Under the pieces are notes generated by a model. It was given only the letters and a program-made list of their open reading frames with translations. It did no database searches and was not told the DNA's origin. DNA of 64,000 nt from Bacillus_BD sp050389805 (GTDB lineage: Bacteria; Bacillota; Bacilli; Bacillales; Cytobacillaceae), in assembly GCF_050389805.1 (NCBI RefSeq), contig NZ_CP130945.1, forward strand, positions 1,984,001 to 2,048,000, read 5' to 3'. A program made the position numbers and the translations under genes. Shown in pieces: positions 45,368 to 54,538 of the stretch (its first letter is position 1; each line of letters opens with the position of its first letter).

Positions 45368-46246
45368 TCATTGTTGGATTTCATGATTGATAACAGAGTA
45401 GATGATTTTTTTTACGGGTTCCTCGATGAGTGAGTTTTTTCGATATTGTACATAGATGTTGTTTGGGATCATGTCGATTTTTTTTAGCTGTTTTGTCTCT
45501 ACTTTCATTCGGTCATATTCATTAAGGGACAGTGCGGTTGTGATGCCGACTCCAATCCCGCTGCCAACAATCGATTTGACCATTTCGTTATTTCCTACTT
45601 CAAATCTCTTAATATTCGGAACGCCCACAAGCTGTTCTTCGATTTCTGCCCATATCGCCGTGTGGCGCTGATAGCATATCAAGGTTTCACCTTCCAGGTC
45701 TTCGGGTAGAATGATCTCTTTATCCATAAAGTGATGGTTTTTACCGCAAATCAAAACCAGTTGACCATCAAATAAAAACTCTGAAACGATATCCGGCTGT
45801 TGAGTGTAAGAGTTTCTAGTGAAGATAAGGTCTAGCTCTCTATCCATAAACATTTCATTCAAGGATAGTGAATCTTTCCCTTCATAGATAGATACCTCAA
45901 TATTCTCAATAGACAAAATAGAGTTGATTAGTTCGGTAAAATAAGAGTAGGAAAAGGCTGGGGAAAAGCCAACTTTAATATGCTGATATTTAGAATGTCG
46001 GGTAGCCTCTAACGAGTGCTTCATATTTGCCATTATGTTTTTTGCGTACTCAAGAAAGATTTTCCCTTCTTTTGATAGAGTGACATTTTTCCCGTCCTTC
46101 TCAAATAATTTACACGCAAGTTCATATTCTAAATTCTTTATTCTGGCTGATACAGTAGGCTGTGATACATTTAGCGCTTCGGCTGCCCTGGAAAAGTTTT
46201 TATGGGTGATCACCGCAAAGAACGTCTCTAATTGTACCGTATCCAT
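45368..46246 (-). CDS. LysR-type transcriptional regulator of cluster A
   Basis: The 292-residue protein has the LysR N-terminal winged helix: QLETFFAVITHKNFSRAAEA, then LNVSQPTVSARIKNLEYELACKLFEKDGK (split by variable residues), and a C-terminal effector-binding domain with FSPAFSYSYF and GSGIGVGITTALSL. It is divergently oriented to the meta-cleavage operon starting at 46576, the classic arrangement for a LysR activator of an aromatic catabolic operon. It is paralogous to the LysR gene at 54539-55426 (both share FSRAA/FSKAA, QPTVSARIKNLE/QPTVTARIKNLE and the same length). Effector unknown; probably the substrate or a pathway intermediate. Confidence 0.9.
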   Translation of the reverse strand: MDTVQLETFFAVITHKNFSRAAEALNVSQPTVSARIKNLEYELACKLFEKDGKNVTLSKEGKIFLEYAKNIMANMKHSLEATRHSKYQHIKVGFSPAFSYSYFTELINSILSIENIEVSIYEGKDSLSLNEMFMDRELDLIFTRNSYTQQPDIVSEFLFDGQLVLICGKNHHFMDKEIILPEDLEGETLICYQRHTAIWAEIEEQLVGVPNIKRFEVGNNEMVKSIVGSGIGVGITTALSLNEYDRMKVETKQLKKIDMIPNNIYVQYRKNSLIEEPVKKIIYSVINHEIQQ

Positions 46247-46320
46247 AAAATCACTCCCGATGTGTTTATCTTTTAAATGTGAAACATAGGACTTTTTCCT
46301 GTTTGATAGATCTAAAGGAA

Positions 46321-46353
46321 AAACTTAGAGGAAACGATTCTAGCGCTAAGTTT
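46321..46353. promoter_or_regulatory. Inverted repeat in the LysR/hydrolase divergent promoter region
   Basis: AAACTTAG (46321-46328) and CTAAGTTT (46346-46353) are perfect 8-bp arms around 17 bp. It could be a LysR operator or, because TTTTTT follows, an attenuator-like hairpin. Its role is not resolved. Confidence 0.35.
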
Positions 46354-46575
46354 TTTCAGTTAGATTTTTATCAAGTATGATCCTATAATGAAACTAAGAT
46401 AAATAAATAGAAAATTAAATAAAATCTAAATCTATTAAATTATCTTATTATTATTTTAATCTAGGCTGTTGTAAAGTACAACTAATTGTCTAGCTTCGTT
46501 GGCAGGGAATTGTATGCGATTACGATTTTGACGAAAAGAAGGAAATGATTAAAACGAATAGAAGGGGGAATTTAA

Positions 46576-47385
46576 ATGTCTAAACATATTGACGTAAATG
46601 GGATTTCTACACATTATCATGAAAGCGGAGAAGGGGAAGCGATTCTATTAATTCATGGTTCAGGCCCAGGAGTGACAGCTGAGGCGAATTGGAGACTGAT
46701 TATTCCAAGACTATCTGAAAATTTCCATGTCTATGCACCCGATATTGTTGGCTTCGGTTATACGGAAAGACCTGAAAATATCGAGTATGGTGTGGAAACA
46801 TGGGTAAACCATTTGATTCAGTTCGTTGAGGCAGTAGGCGAAAGCCGCGTTCATATTATCGGTAATTCATTAGGTGGCGCATTGGCCTTACATATCGCCA
46901 ATAAAAGACCTGATTTAGTTGGCAAAATGGTGTTAATGGGGGCAGCAGGTCTACCGTTTACACTGACATATGGCTTAGATAAAGTATGGGGCTATGAGCC
47001 AAGTGTAGAAAATATGAAGAGATTGCTAGAAATCTTTGCCTATAATCAAGAATTTGCGACAGACGAATTAGCGCAATTACGTTATGAGGCAAGCATTCAA
47101 CCAGGATTACAGGAAGCTTTCTCGAAAATGTTTGCAGAGCCTCGTCAAGAGAAACTGAATAGCTTAGCGATCCCAGAGGAGCAGCTTAAAGAAATTGAGC
47201 ATTCCGTCTTAATGGTTCATGGCAAGGATGATATCGTCGTTCCTTACAAAGAAACTAGTTTACGTTATTTAGAATTACTTCCAAACTCAGAGCTTCATAT
47301 TTTCTCAAAATGTGGACACTGGACTCAAATTGAGAAAAAAGATGAATTTGCTCAGCTTTGTGAAAATTTCTTCCTGCGTAACTAA
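46576..47385 (+). CDS. Meta-cleavage product hydrolase (2-hydroxymuconic-semialdehyde hydrolase type), cluster A
   Basis: GAAGGGGGAA precedes the ATG. The 269-residue alpha/beta hydrolase closely follows DmpD/XylF/CmtE-type C-C bond hydrolases: oxyanion segment HGSGPGVTAEANWR, PDIVGFGYTERP, nucleophile GNSLGG (Ser98), LDKVWGYEPSVENMKRLLEI, then HGKDD (Asp near 219) and KCGHWTQIE (His248). These enzymes split 2-hydroxy-6-oxo-dienoates into 2-hydroxypenta-2,4-dienoate and a carboxylic acid. It is the first gene of cluster A, 329 bp from the divergent LysR gene, and a long hairpin separates it from the SDR gene. Cytoplasmic. Confidence 0.88.
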   Translation: MSKHIDVNGISTHYHESGEGEAILLIHGSGPGVTAEANWRLIIPRLSENFHVYAPDIVGFGYTERPENIEYGVETWVNHLIQFVEAVGESRVHIIGNSLGGALALHIANKRPDLVGKMVLMGAAGLPFTLTYGLDKVWGYEPSVENMKRLLEIFAYNQEFATDELAQLRYEASIQPGLQEAFSKMFAEPRQEKLNSLAIPEEQLKEIEHSVLMVHGKDDIVVPYKETSLRYLELLPNSELHIFSKCGHWTQIEKKDEFAQLCENFFLRN

Positions 47386-47394
47386 TAAAATTGA

Positions 47395-47437
47395 GAGGCT
47401 GTCTAAATACAAGAGGAAAGATAACACAGACAGCCTC
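47395..47437 (+). other. Hairpin between hydrolase and SDR genes
   Basis: GAGGCTGTCT (47395-47404) pairs perfectly with AGACAGCCTC (47428-47437). There is no T-run after it, so RNA processing or stabilisation within the operon is as likely as termination. Confidence 0.55.
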
Positions 47438-47499
47438 ACCTTATAAAAATTGTCAAATGTAAGCGAATTCAGTTGACTTTATTAAGGGGGTTGTGATGG

Positions 47500-48276
47500 A
47501 TGGAAATGAATACAAAGAAGCATTCCATTGTAGGAAAAGTGGCCATTGTTACAGGTTCAGCACGGGGAATCGGGAAAGAGATTGCGCTAACCCTAGCTCG
47601 TGAAGGTGCTAGCGTACTTGTAACGGGGACCGATCAAGAGAGAACAAAAACGTCCGCGGATGAAATCGCTGAACAAACGGGGGCAAAGATCGATTATTAT
47701 GTCGGGGATCTCTCAGTAGAAGAGAATGTTTCAGAAATGGTTGAAAAAACAATCAATAAATGGGGAAGAATCGACATCCTAGTCAATAATGCCGGGGGTG
47801 GAGTCATAAAACCATTTCTAGAGCAGACACCAGAAACGTTAAAAACGACCATTGATCGCAATCTTTGGACATGCCTATGGTCCTGCTATAAGGTTCTTCC
47901 ATTTATGGTTGAGCAAAAATATGGGAGAATTATTAACCTTGGTGCTGACTCTGTCCGAAATGGACTATGGGAGCATGCAGCCTATAACGCAGCAAAAGGC
48001 GGTGTACATGCCTTAACAACCGGGTTAGCGCGGGAGTTTGCACAATATGATATTACGATCAATACAGTGGCTCCGCCTGCGGTTGAATCAGGAGCGTTAG
48101 AGATCTATAAAGAAAAACGGCCGGAAATGGCGAGTAAAATGATTGAGATCATTCCAAAAGGCAGAGGCGCCTATGAAGCAGAGGTGGCAGATGCGGTTTG
48201 GTATTTAGCTACACAAGAAGCCTCTTTTATAACTGGCCAAGTCATCAGTGTTAACGGAGGATCAACCATGCTTTAA
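47500..48276 (+). CDS. SDR-family cis-dihydrodiol dehydrogenase, cluster A
   Basis: AAGGGGG upstream and the in-frame ATG at 47500 set the start. The 258-residue short-chain dehydrogenase has TGSARGIG (residues 19-25) for NAD binding, NNAGGG (96-101), Ser151 in LGADSVR, and the YNAAK catalytic pair (Tyr162, Lys166), ending TGQVISVNGGSTML. Between a Rieske oxygenase and an extradiol dioxygenase, the expected reaction is rearomatisation of a cis-dihydrodiol to a catechol. The copy in cluster B (57929-58705) has the same length and very high similarity. An alternative substrate cannot be ruled out because SDRs are versatile. Confidence 0.85.
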   Translation: MEMNTKKHSIVGKVAIVTGSARGIGKEIALTLAREGASVLVTGTDQERTKTSADEIAEQTGAKIDYYVGDLSVEENVSEMVEKTINKWGRIDILVNNAGGGVIKPFLEQTPETLKTTIDRNLWTCLWSCYKVLPFMVEQKYGRIINLGADSVRNGLWEHAAYNAAKGGVHALTTGLAREFAQYDITINTVAPPAVESGALEIYKEKRPEMASKMIEIIPKGRGAYEAEVADAVWYLATQEASFITGQVISVNGGSTML

Positions 48277-48313
48277 TTTCTATGAAAACAGAATAGAAGG
48301 GATGTGAATAAAA

Positions 48314-49312
48314 GTGAAAATTGATGTTCATACCCACTTTGTTCCTGAGGTTTTACCAGCAATGGCAGACCGCTTAGGAGATCATCGTTGGCCTGCGACA
48401 AAATGTCAGTGCGGGAAATCTCATCATAAGCAGATCATGATTTCAGGTAAAAATTTTCGCACGATTACCGACCAATGCTGGAGTCCTCAAAGAAGAATCG
48501 AGGATATGGATCATGAGGATGTAACTGTTCAAGTGTTATCTCCCATGCCCGAATTATTATCCTATTGGTTTAAGGCCGAGGATACTCTCGAATTCTCTCG
48601 TTCTATCAACGCTGAGCTATCAGCTTTTATCCAAAACGATCCTGCCCGATTTTTAGGTCTTGGGATGGTCCCACTACAAGATCCTGAATTGGCTGCAAAA
48701 GAATTGAAACGCTTAAAAAATGAGTTTGGATTAAAAGGGGTAGAAGTTGGAACAAATATTAATGGCAAATCGATCGGCGATCCATTTTTTGATCCATTTT
48801 TTGCAGAGGCAGAAGCGGAGGGGATGACAATCTTTGTCCATGCGCTTCATCCAATTGGAAAGGAACGAATCATTGGTCCATCAGCTTTATCGGCTCTCAT
48901 CGGGTTTCCAACTGAAAATGCTTTAGCTGCATCCTCGTTGATTACGGGGGGAGTGTTAGAAAAGTTTCCCAACTTAAAGATTTATATCAGCCATGGAGGA
49001 GGAACTTTCTCTACTCTATTGCCTCGATTAACATTCGGCTGGGAAAGGATGGAGGAAATCAGAAAGGTTATCCCTCATCCGCCAAGCTATTATGCTAAGA
49101 AAATCTACTATGACACCTTGGTTTATGATATCAACACGCTTCATTATTTAATCGGTCAGTTTGGATCTAGTAGATTAATGATTGGTTCGGATTATCCCTT
49201 TTTAATCCGAGAGAAAGACCCAGGCTATTGGATTGATGATTTGAACATTAGTCAGGAAGAGAAAGAAATGATTTTGTATAAAAATGCAGCAAATATTTTC
49301 AAAATATTATGA
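48314..49312 (+). CDS. ACMSD-family amidohydrolase, probable carboxylate decarboxylase, cluster A
   Basis: The start is the GTG at 48314, supported by alignment with the cluster B copy. The 332-residue protein carries the zinc site and landmarks of 2-amino-3-carboxymuconate-6-semialdehyde decarboxylase: HTH (His6, His8), FVHALHP (His176), SHGGG (His227) and IGSDYPF (Asp293), nearly the same numbering as bacterial ACMSD, plus MISGKNFRTI and VPLQDPELAAKE. In this operon the natural analogue substrate is a 2-hydroxy-3-carboxymuconic semialdehyde made by ring fission of a 2,3-dihydroxybenzoate-type acid. A dihydroxybenzoate decarboxylase activity before ring cleavage is the main alternative. Confidence 0.85.
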   Translation: MKIDVHTHFVPEVLPAMADRLGDHRWPATKCQCGKSHHKQIMISGKNFRTITDQCWSPQRRIEDMDHEDVTVQVLSPMPELLSYWFKAEDTLEFSRSINAELSAFIQNDPARFLGLGMVPLQDPELAAKELKRLKNEFGLKGVEVGTNINGKSIGDPFFDPFFAEAEAEGMTIFVHALHPIGKERIIGPSALSALIGFPTENALAASSLITGGVLEKFPNLKIYISHGGGTFSTLLPRLTFGWERMEEIRKVIPHPPSYYAKKIYYDTLVYDINTLHYLIGQFGSSRLMIGSDYPFLIREKDPGYWIDDLNISQEEKEMILYKNAANIFKIL

Positions 49313-49338
49313 ATTATTAAATTTTAGGAGGAGTTACG

Positions 49339-50619
49339 ATGGAAAAGTTAGTTGTTGAGAATAAAGTAAAGCCTGAATTTAAAGTTCATCGAAGTGTTTT
49401 TACCGATCAGGAGATTTTTGAGCGAGAGAAAAAAGAAATCTTTAGTAAATGTTGGTTATTTGTCGGTCATGAATCTGAAATCCCAAATAATGGCGATTTT
49501 ATTAGAAGAAAAGTCGGTGGACGAAATCTCTTATTTACTCGTAGCAGTGATGGAGTGATTCGAGTGTTGTACAACTCATGTCCACACCGCGGCGCATTGG
49601 TTGTTCGTGAAGAAAAAGGGAATTCAAAGGTATTTCGCTGCTTCTACCATGCGTGGAGCTTTAAAAATGATGGTGAATTAGTGGGGATGCCTGGAAAAGA
49701 TGGCTTTTCAGAGACCTTTAATTGCGATGGCTCTAAAAATTTAAAAGAAGTTACGAGAATGGAATCCTATCGTGAATTTGTATTTGTCAATTTTGATAAC
49801 AATGCGATTTTACTCCAGGAGTATTTAGGAAATGCAAAGGAATACATTGATTTAATTGCGGATCAATCCGAGCTAGGAATTGAAGTATTGCTAGACCCGC
49901 AGGAATATAGTGTTCGAGCGAATTGGAAGTTATTAGCTGAAAATAGTGTAGATTCCTATCACGGTATGCCCACACATAAGACATATTTTGATATCGTAGC
50001 AACTCGCGGGGGAGAATTGTCGAAGGATGATTTACAAGGCGTGGGACTTGATCTCGGTAACGGACATGCTGTTGTAGAATACACCGCTCCATGGGGAAGA
50101 CCTGTTGGGAAATGGATTCCTGCTTGGGGAGAAGAAGGGAAAAGAGAAATCGAGGAAATCACACGCAAGTTAGAAAGTAGATTTGGAAAAGAGAGAGCTG
50201 AACGAATTACGAGAAAAAATCGTAATCTCCTTATTTTTCCTAACTTAGTCATCAATGATATTATGGCAGTCACGATTCGAACATTTAATCCAATCGAACC
50301 TGGGTATATGGAAGTAACAGGCTATGCTTTAGCTGCAAAAGCGGAAAATCCGGATTTTAGACGGAGAAGAAATGATAACTTCCTAGAATTTATCGGGCCA
50401 GGCGGATTTGCTACACCAGATGATAATGAGGCACTTGAGCTGTGTCAGGAAGGATTTTTGAACAATCAAGAAGTGGAATGGAATGATATTTCAAAGGGAA
50501 TGATTCGGGAGCAACCGGTTTCAAATGATGAGGAGCAAATGCGTGGTTTTTGGAGAAAGTATGATGAGCTCATTTCGAATGCAGAATTGAAACCAGAAGA
50601 AGGGAGTGTAGGGATATGA
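49339..50619 (+). CDS. Rieske non-heme iron oxygenase, alpha subunit, cluster A
   Basis: TTAGGAGGAG precedes the ATG. The 426-residue protein has the Rieske [2Fe-2S] ligands Cys81/His83 (NSCPHRGA) and Cys101/His104 (RCFYHAW), and the mononuclear iron motif ENSVDSYHGMPTH with His208 and His213, plus the bridging Asp205. It belongs to the group with large alpha subunits of toluate/benzoate/p-cumate-type dioxygenases. It should convert an aromatic (probably carboxylated) substrate to a cis-dihydrodiol, with electrons from a ferredoxin/reductase not present in the window. It overlaps the beta gene by 4 bp (ATGA). Confidence 0.92.
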   Translation: MEKLVVENKVKPEFKVHRSVFTDQEIFEREKKEIFSKCWLFVGHESEIPNNGDFIRRKVGGRNLLFTRSSDGVIRVLYNSCPHRGALVVREEKGNSKVFRCFYHAWSFKNDGELVGMPGKDGFSETFNCDGSKNLKEVTRMESYREFVFVNFDNNAILLQEYLGNAKEYIDLIADQSELGIEVLLDPQEYSVRANWKLLAENSVDSYHGMPTHKTYFDIVATRGGELSKDDLQGVGLDLGNGHAVVEYTAPWGRPVGKWIPAWGEEGKREIEEITRKLESRFGKERAERITRKNRNLLIFPNLVINDIMAVTIRTFNPIEPGYMEVTGYALAAKAENPDFRRRRNDNFLEFIGPGGFATPDDNEALELCQEGFLNNQEVEWNDISKGMIREQPVSNDEEQMRGFWRKYDELISNAELKPEEGSVGI

Positions 50620-51095
50620 ATATTAAACGCCAAACAATAGAGGACTTCTTATACAGAGAAGCTGAGCTATTGGATGAGTGGAAATTAGAGGAATGGGCCG
50701 CTTTATTTTCCTCGAAGGGTTCTTATCTCATTCCACCAATTGGTAATCCAAATGCGGATTTTACTAAATCTTTATATCTTGTTCATGATGATCGAGCACG
50801 ACTTGAACAAAGAGCAAAACGGTTATTAAAAAAAGAGGCACATGTGGAATATCCGCATTCAACTACGATGAGAAACTATAGCAATATTCGAATCTCTCAT
50901 CATGATAACGATTCGATCAATGTGAAATGTAATTTCATTACGTATCGATCCAAAAGAGAAATTCTTGATCCTTTTATTGGTGTTCTAGAATTCAAATTAG
51001 TTGAAGAAAATGGTGAACTTAAGATTGAGGAAAAGAAAGTAGTGTTAAAGATTGATAGTTTACGTCCACAAGGAAAAGTGAGTCTTATTTTATAA
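50616..51095 (+). CDS. Rieske oxygenase beta subunit, cluster A
   Basis: The ATG overlaps the alpha-subunit stop as ATGA, implying translational coupling. The 159-residue protein has the NTF2-like fold pattern of ring-hydroxylating dioxygenase beta subunits: an N-terminal helix (IEDFLYREAELLDEWKLEEW), then LFSSKGSYLIPPIGNP, LVHDDRARLEQRAKRLL and the C-terminal KIDSLRPQGKVSLIL strand. Beta subunits are structural and help set substrate range in alpha3beta3 hexamers. The cluster B copy (61046-61531) shares nearly all of these segments. Confidence 0.9.
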   Translation: MNIKRQTIEDFLYREAELLDEWKLEEWAALFSSKGSYLIPPIGNPNADFTKSLYLVHDDRARLEQRAKRLLKKEAHVEYPHSTTMRNYSNIRISHHDNDSINVKCNFITYRSKREILDPFIGVLEFKLVEENGELKIEEKKVVLKIDSLRPQGKVSLIL

Positions 51096-51157
51096 AGGTT
51101 ATTCACGGAAAGTTTGTTGTTAAAATTTAATTTATAAAAAAGATAGGGGAGATTATT

Positions 51158-52063
51158 ATGTTTCGATATAAAAAAATTGGGTATGTAGCGTTAAATGTGA
51201 GTGATATTGAAAATTCTACAAAGTTTTATGATGAAGTACTGGGGTTACAATTGGTTGAAAAGAATGACAAAGGGATGTCTTTCCTGCGATGCAGCAATGA
51301 CCATCATAATATTATTTTATACCCAGCAGAAACTGCAGGAATTAAAAGAGTAGGATTCCAGCTGGAAAACGACCGACAGCTAGAAATTTGTTACGAAGAG
51401 CTTGTGAAAAATGGGTTAGAACCACGAGAAGTTTCTGAAAAAGAGTTAAAAGAATTAAAACAAGGAAGATCCTTCCGTATCGTTGAACCGAATACGGGGT
51501 TAGAAATTGAATTCTATAGCAAAATGATGTATATGGTCAAGGCTTTTGTACCAAAACATACTAGAATACAGCGTCTTGGTCATCTCGTATTAAATTGTGT
51601 GGATGTTGAAAGTACGTTAAAGTTCTTTTCAGAAAAGCTAAACTTTGAAGTTTCCGATCAATTAGGCGATAATGCGTGGCTGCGCTGCTATCCAAATCCA
51701 TACCACCATTCATTAGCGTTGATTAAAAGTAATGAAAATAAACTACACCATGTAAACTTTATGGTGACAGACATTGATGATATTGGAATCGCTCGAAACC
51801 GGATTGCAAACAGCGAAATTCCGATTGTATTTGGTCCAGGCCGACATGAACCTTCCGAAAGTATTTTCTTATATTTCCTCGATCCAGATGGAATGTCATT
51901 GGAATATAGCTTTGGCATGGAAGAATTCCCTGAGGAAAACCCTAGGGATGCTCGAATGCTAGAAACAAGTCCATGGACTCTAGATCGCTGGGGGGGAAAA
52001 CCAGACCCTCGATTCGCTTCAAAAGGGAAAATCGAAAGCCCTTTAAGCACCATAGATAACTGA
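51158..52063 (+). CDS. Type I extradiol ring-cleavage dioxygenase (two-domain VOC), cluster A
   Basis: AGGGGAG precedes the ATG. The 301-residue protein has two tandem VOC modules. The C-terminal module carries the 2-His-1-carboxylate iron site: His142 (RLGHLVLN), the His197/198 pair (KLHHVNFMV) and Glu249 (SLEYSFGME). GPGRHEP and FLDPDGMSLEY match the BphC/catechol 2,3-dioxygenase family. It should cleave a catechol or dihydroxybenzoate next to the diol. It closes cluster A and is separated from the beta gene by 62 bp. The C-terminus LDRWGGKPDP is typical of 2,3-dihydroxy-acid cleaving relatives, but substrate is inference. Confidence 0.88.
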   Translation: MFRYKKIGYVALNVSDIENSTKFYDEVLGLQLVEKNDKGMSFLRCSNDHHNIILYPAETAGIKRVGFQLENDRQLEICYEELVKNGLEPREVSEKELKELKQGRSFRIVEPNTGLEIEFYSKMMYMVKAFVPKHTRIQRLGHLVLNCVDVESTLKFFSEKLNFEVSDQLGDNAWLRCYPNPYHHSLALIKSNENKLHHVNFMVTDIDDIGIARNRIANSEIPIVFGPGRHEPSESIFLYFLDPDGMSLEYSFGMEEFPEENPRDARMLETSPWTLDRWGGKPDPRFASKGKIESPLSTIDN

Positions 52064-52067
52064 TTAT

Positions 52068-52155
52068 GGGACAGAGGTATGGGACCGTCACTCGTACCTC
52101 GGACACCTTACAATATCAAAGACAAATCGAGTCAAGACACCTGTATCTTGACTCG
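52068..52155. repeat. Degenerate R1 repeat
   Basis: GGGACAGAGG, GTCACTCG, a CGGACACCTTA spacer and GAGTCAAGACACCTGTATC then TTGACTCG keep the order of R1 parts with many changes. Confidence 0.55.
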
Positions 52156-52180
52156 CATTTTTGGAGTCAGATAATAAGAG

Positions 52181-52399
52181 ATGGATGAGATCGAAAACAA
52201 GATCAATGACTTAAAAATTAAATTGGTTCAAATAGCTGAAACAAAAGGGATTAATAGTCATGAAACTCTTTGTTGCAGTCAGGAATTAGATCGATACATT
52301 GTGATGTATCAAAAACGGCAATTCAAAAATAATAAAACTTCATTACATAGTAATGAAGTTTTGGGGAAAGAACAAGTGGTTTACAAACCTTATGGTTAA
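52181..52399 (+). CDS. Spo0E-like aspartyl-phosphate phosphatase
   Basis: The 72-residue protein matches the Spo0E family in length and pattern: an N-terminal helix (IENKINDLKIKLVQIAETKG), the loop INSHETLCCSQELD with the SQELD signature, then RYIVMYQK. Spo0E-like phosphatases dephosphorylate Spo0A-P and delay sporulation. The binding site upstream is weak (GGAG is 14-15 bp away), so expression may be low. It stands alone between degenerate R1 repeats and indicates a spore-forming host. Confidence 0.82.
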   Translation: MDEIENKINDLKIKLVQIAETKGINSHETLCCSQELDRYIVMYQKRQFKNNKTSLHSNEVLGKEQVVYKPYG

Positions 52400-52402
52400 C
52401 AC

Positions 52403-52432
52403 TGAATCAAGGTATCTGTCCCCTGATTTGGT
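52403..52432. repeat. Degenerate R1 half-unit
   Basis: TGAATCAAGGTATCTGTCCC then CTGATTTGG resembles the second R1 hairpin. Confidence 0.5.
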
Positions 52433-52433
52433 T

Positions 52434-52462
52434 AATCGACAAGTCACAGTGACTTGTCGATT
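52434..52462. repeat. R2 palindrome, best-preserved copy
   Basis: AATCGACAAGTCAC and GTGACTTGTCGATT are perfect 14-bp arms around a single A. It is followed by ACCCTTTG, so it is not an obvious terminator. Confidence 0.8.
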
Positions 52463-52966
52463 ACCCTTTGTATAGAAAATATTTTTATAAAGGGTTATTT
52501 TTTAAAAACTTTAGGTTTGAACCTACTCTCTTTTCCTTACCTAAATATGTATAGAAAAAGCCAGTTAATGCAAACGAACGATCAATGTTAATATTTATGG
52601 CAAGGCATCATCCAACTATGATGATGCCTTAATTGTTTTTTTTGAAATTTTTCCATAGACCATTTTTCTAGTGTATAAGTACTAAAGTAATTAATGATCG
52701 ATAAAAACATTTTATTGAAATTAATGTTTTTTGAACGAAAGTCAAATAGAAGTTTTTTATTTCGACGCTTCTCTTTAAAACCTATTTTAATTCGATCTAT
52801 AAAGTAGAGTGAATTATAATTAAGTTATGAATATTACGAAAGTAGGTGACAATTGAAAACGTATTCATATTCGTTGATCTATGAAACAGACCTTTGAAAC
52901 ATTTTTAACAATATTTATTAATTTAGACTTTTTATGTTATCAATTCAAATTAAAGGAGAGCGAGAT
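52463..52966. other. Upstream region of the BenE-like gene
   Basis: About 500 bp with the shared cluster B promoter element at 52783-52824 and otherwise AT-rich DNA without a supported gene. Confidence 0.5.
52783..52824 (+). promoter_or_regulatory. Cluster B shared promoter element, copy 1 (BenE-like gene)
   Basis: TATTTTAATTCG, 16 bp, then GAATTATAAT, with TATAAT as a likely -10 and no good -35. The same block order and spacing occurs at 55572 and 57803. This fits LysR-activated promoters. Confidence 0.6.
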
Positions 52967-54229
52967 ATGATTGAAAAAGGTGTTGGGTTTAAGCATTCAT
53001 TACGTGATTTTGGAAGAGATATTAATGTAAATAATGTCAGTACAGGAATTGCAGCAGGGATTTTTGGACTAAGCGCAGGGGTCGTTATGATCAGTGCAGG
53101 CGTCGCGGCTGGTCTTGGTACGGATGTTATTATGGCATGGGTGACTAGTATGTATCTCTTATGTGGAATTTTTAGCATCATCGTTCCGACTTATTATCGC
53201 GTACCAATACCAATGGCTACTTCTATACCGGGAGCCTTGTTATTTGCTGCTGCGATCCCAGCAGTCGGATTAGGTCCAACAATGGGAGCTACTCTAATAG
53301 CAGGAATTATTTCTCTTATTGTTGGTAGAACGGGATACATGGGTAAGATTATCCGATTTATTCCTATGCCGATTGTCATGGGAATGATCGGGGGAATCTT
53401 ATTGAAATTTGGTTTAAACCTTGTTACTCCATTGCAAGATGCTTTTTTACCAGCTTTGCTAATGATTGGTACATTTATTATTGTAACCAGATTAATACCT
53501 AAATTTCCAGCAGTACTTGCTTCATTATTAGTAGGAATCATTTATGTAATCGTTAGCGGGGTTGATTTTTCTAGTATCACATTTTCAGTAGACTATCCAA
53601 CTTTTGTCCTTCCTCAATTTACCCTTGATGGATTTCTCGCATATGGTCTTCCGTTAGCAGTTATATTAATTGGCATGGAGACTCCTGCTGGAGCGGGATT
53701 ACTTCAATCATCTGGGTTTAAAAACGTACCAGTTAATGGAATTACTGCTGCTAACGGTATCGGAACAATGGTAGCTTCCTTTTTCTGTTTGCACAGTGTC
53801 TGTATTGCCGCACCGATGACAGGGATTACTGGATCACCAGAATCAGGAAAAATTGAGGGTAGATGGGTAAGTGCTGTGACGATTGGAATTATTTTTCTAG
53901 TATCTGCCCCTTTTTATGGATCTTTAGTTAAGTTATTTGAAATTACTCCTGGTTACTTAGTAGCCATTGTTGCAGGATTAGCATTAGTGAGGGTATTGAT
54001 TTCTACAATTGGTGGAGCGTTAGCAGCACCTACCTTCAAAATTGGAGCTTTATTCTCCTTTTTAATTGCCGCTTCAGGAATTACTATACTTGGAATCGGT
54101 TCATCCTTTTGGGCATTAGTCTTTGGCTTTATTATTTCCTTAGTTGTTGAAGCGAAAGATTTTCAATTTAAAAAACAAGCAGTTTCGGTTAAACAGGTCA
54201 ACGAATCTGTAGAAACAAATAGTATTTAA
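52967..54229 (+). CDS. BenE-family (benzoate/H+ symporter-like) transporter
   Basis: AAAGGAGAG at 52952-52960 sets the ATG at 52967 rather than the upstream ATG at 52934. The ~420-residue protein has about 11-12 membrane helices and the BenE layout: SAGVVMISAGVAAGLG, YRVPIPMATSIPGALLFAAA, then GMETPAGAGLLQSSGF and TGITGSPESGKIEGRW between later helices. E. coli YdcO and BenE of Acinetobacter are known relatives, thought to take up benzoate. Next to two Rieske clusters it probably imports an aromatic carboxylate. It shares a promoter element with two other units of cluster B. Confidence 0.82.
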   Translation: MIEKGVGFKHSLRDFGRDINVNNVSTGIAAGIFGLSAGVVMISAGVAAGLGTDVIMAWVTSMYLLCGIFSIIVPTYYRVPIPMATSIPGALLFAAAIPAVGLGPTMGATLIAGIISLIVGRTGYMGKIIRFIPMPIVMGMIGGILLKFGLNLVTPLQDAFLPALLMIGTFIIVTRLIPKFPAVLASLLVGIIYVIVSGVDFSSITFSVDYPTFVLPQFTLDGFLAYGLPLAVILIGMETPAGAGLLQSSGFKNVPVNGITAANGIGTMVASFFCLHSVCIAAPMTGITGSPESGKIEGRWVSAVTIGIIFLVSAPFYGSLVKLFEITPGYLVAIVAGLALVRVLISTIGGALAAPTFKIGALFSFLIAASGITILGIGSSFWALVFGFIISLVVEAKDFQFKKQAVSVKQVNESVETNSI

Positions 54230-54272
54230 ACGTATCCTATTGTTTCTTTATTAACTATTAAAGATTTAATAT

Positions 54273-54317
54273 AAAAAAAGGACTGTATCATACCAATTGG
54301 TCATGAAACAGTCCTTT
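54273..54317 (+). terminator. Terminator after the BenE-like gene
   Basis: AAAAAAAGGACTGT pairs with ACAGTCCTTT, with a CCAATTGG core in the loop, followed by ATTTT. Confidence 0.85.
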
Positions 54318-54464
54318 ATTTTAATGGTAAAAAAAGAAAACATAGAAGATGGTTGCTCTGTTTAATAGATAGACTGGGAGATATTTATCGAAATACAGTT
54401 TGAATATTGCGTCTATTTATTACTTAATATGTTAAAATACGTAATAAAAATATCGTAGAACGAT

Positions 54465-54507
54465 AAAAAGGCTGATTCATACTATATTATGAAACAGCCT
54501 ATTTTTT
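54465..54507 (-). terminator. Terminator after the LysR regulator of cluster B
   Basis: GGCTG/CAGCC and TTCATA/TATGAA build one stem; the minus strand has TTTTT after it and the plus strand TTTTTT, so it may work both ways. Confidence 0.8.
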
Positions 54508-54538
54508 GTTGTGGTGTAACTTTCAATTTTCGTATACT

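Noticed and set aside
47395..47437. Hairpin after the cluster A hydrolase as an operon terminator
   Set aside because: No T-run follows and the next gene is in the same pathway; listed as a hairpin only.
52945..53541. Long minus-strand open frames opposite the BenE-like gene, and similar antisense frames elsewhere
   Set aside because: They are shadows of strongly coding membrane-protein genes, lack ribosome binding sites and show no family pattern.
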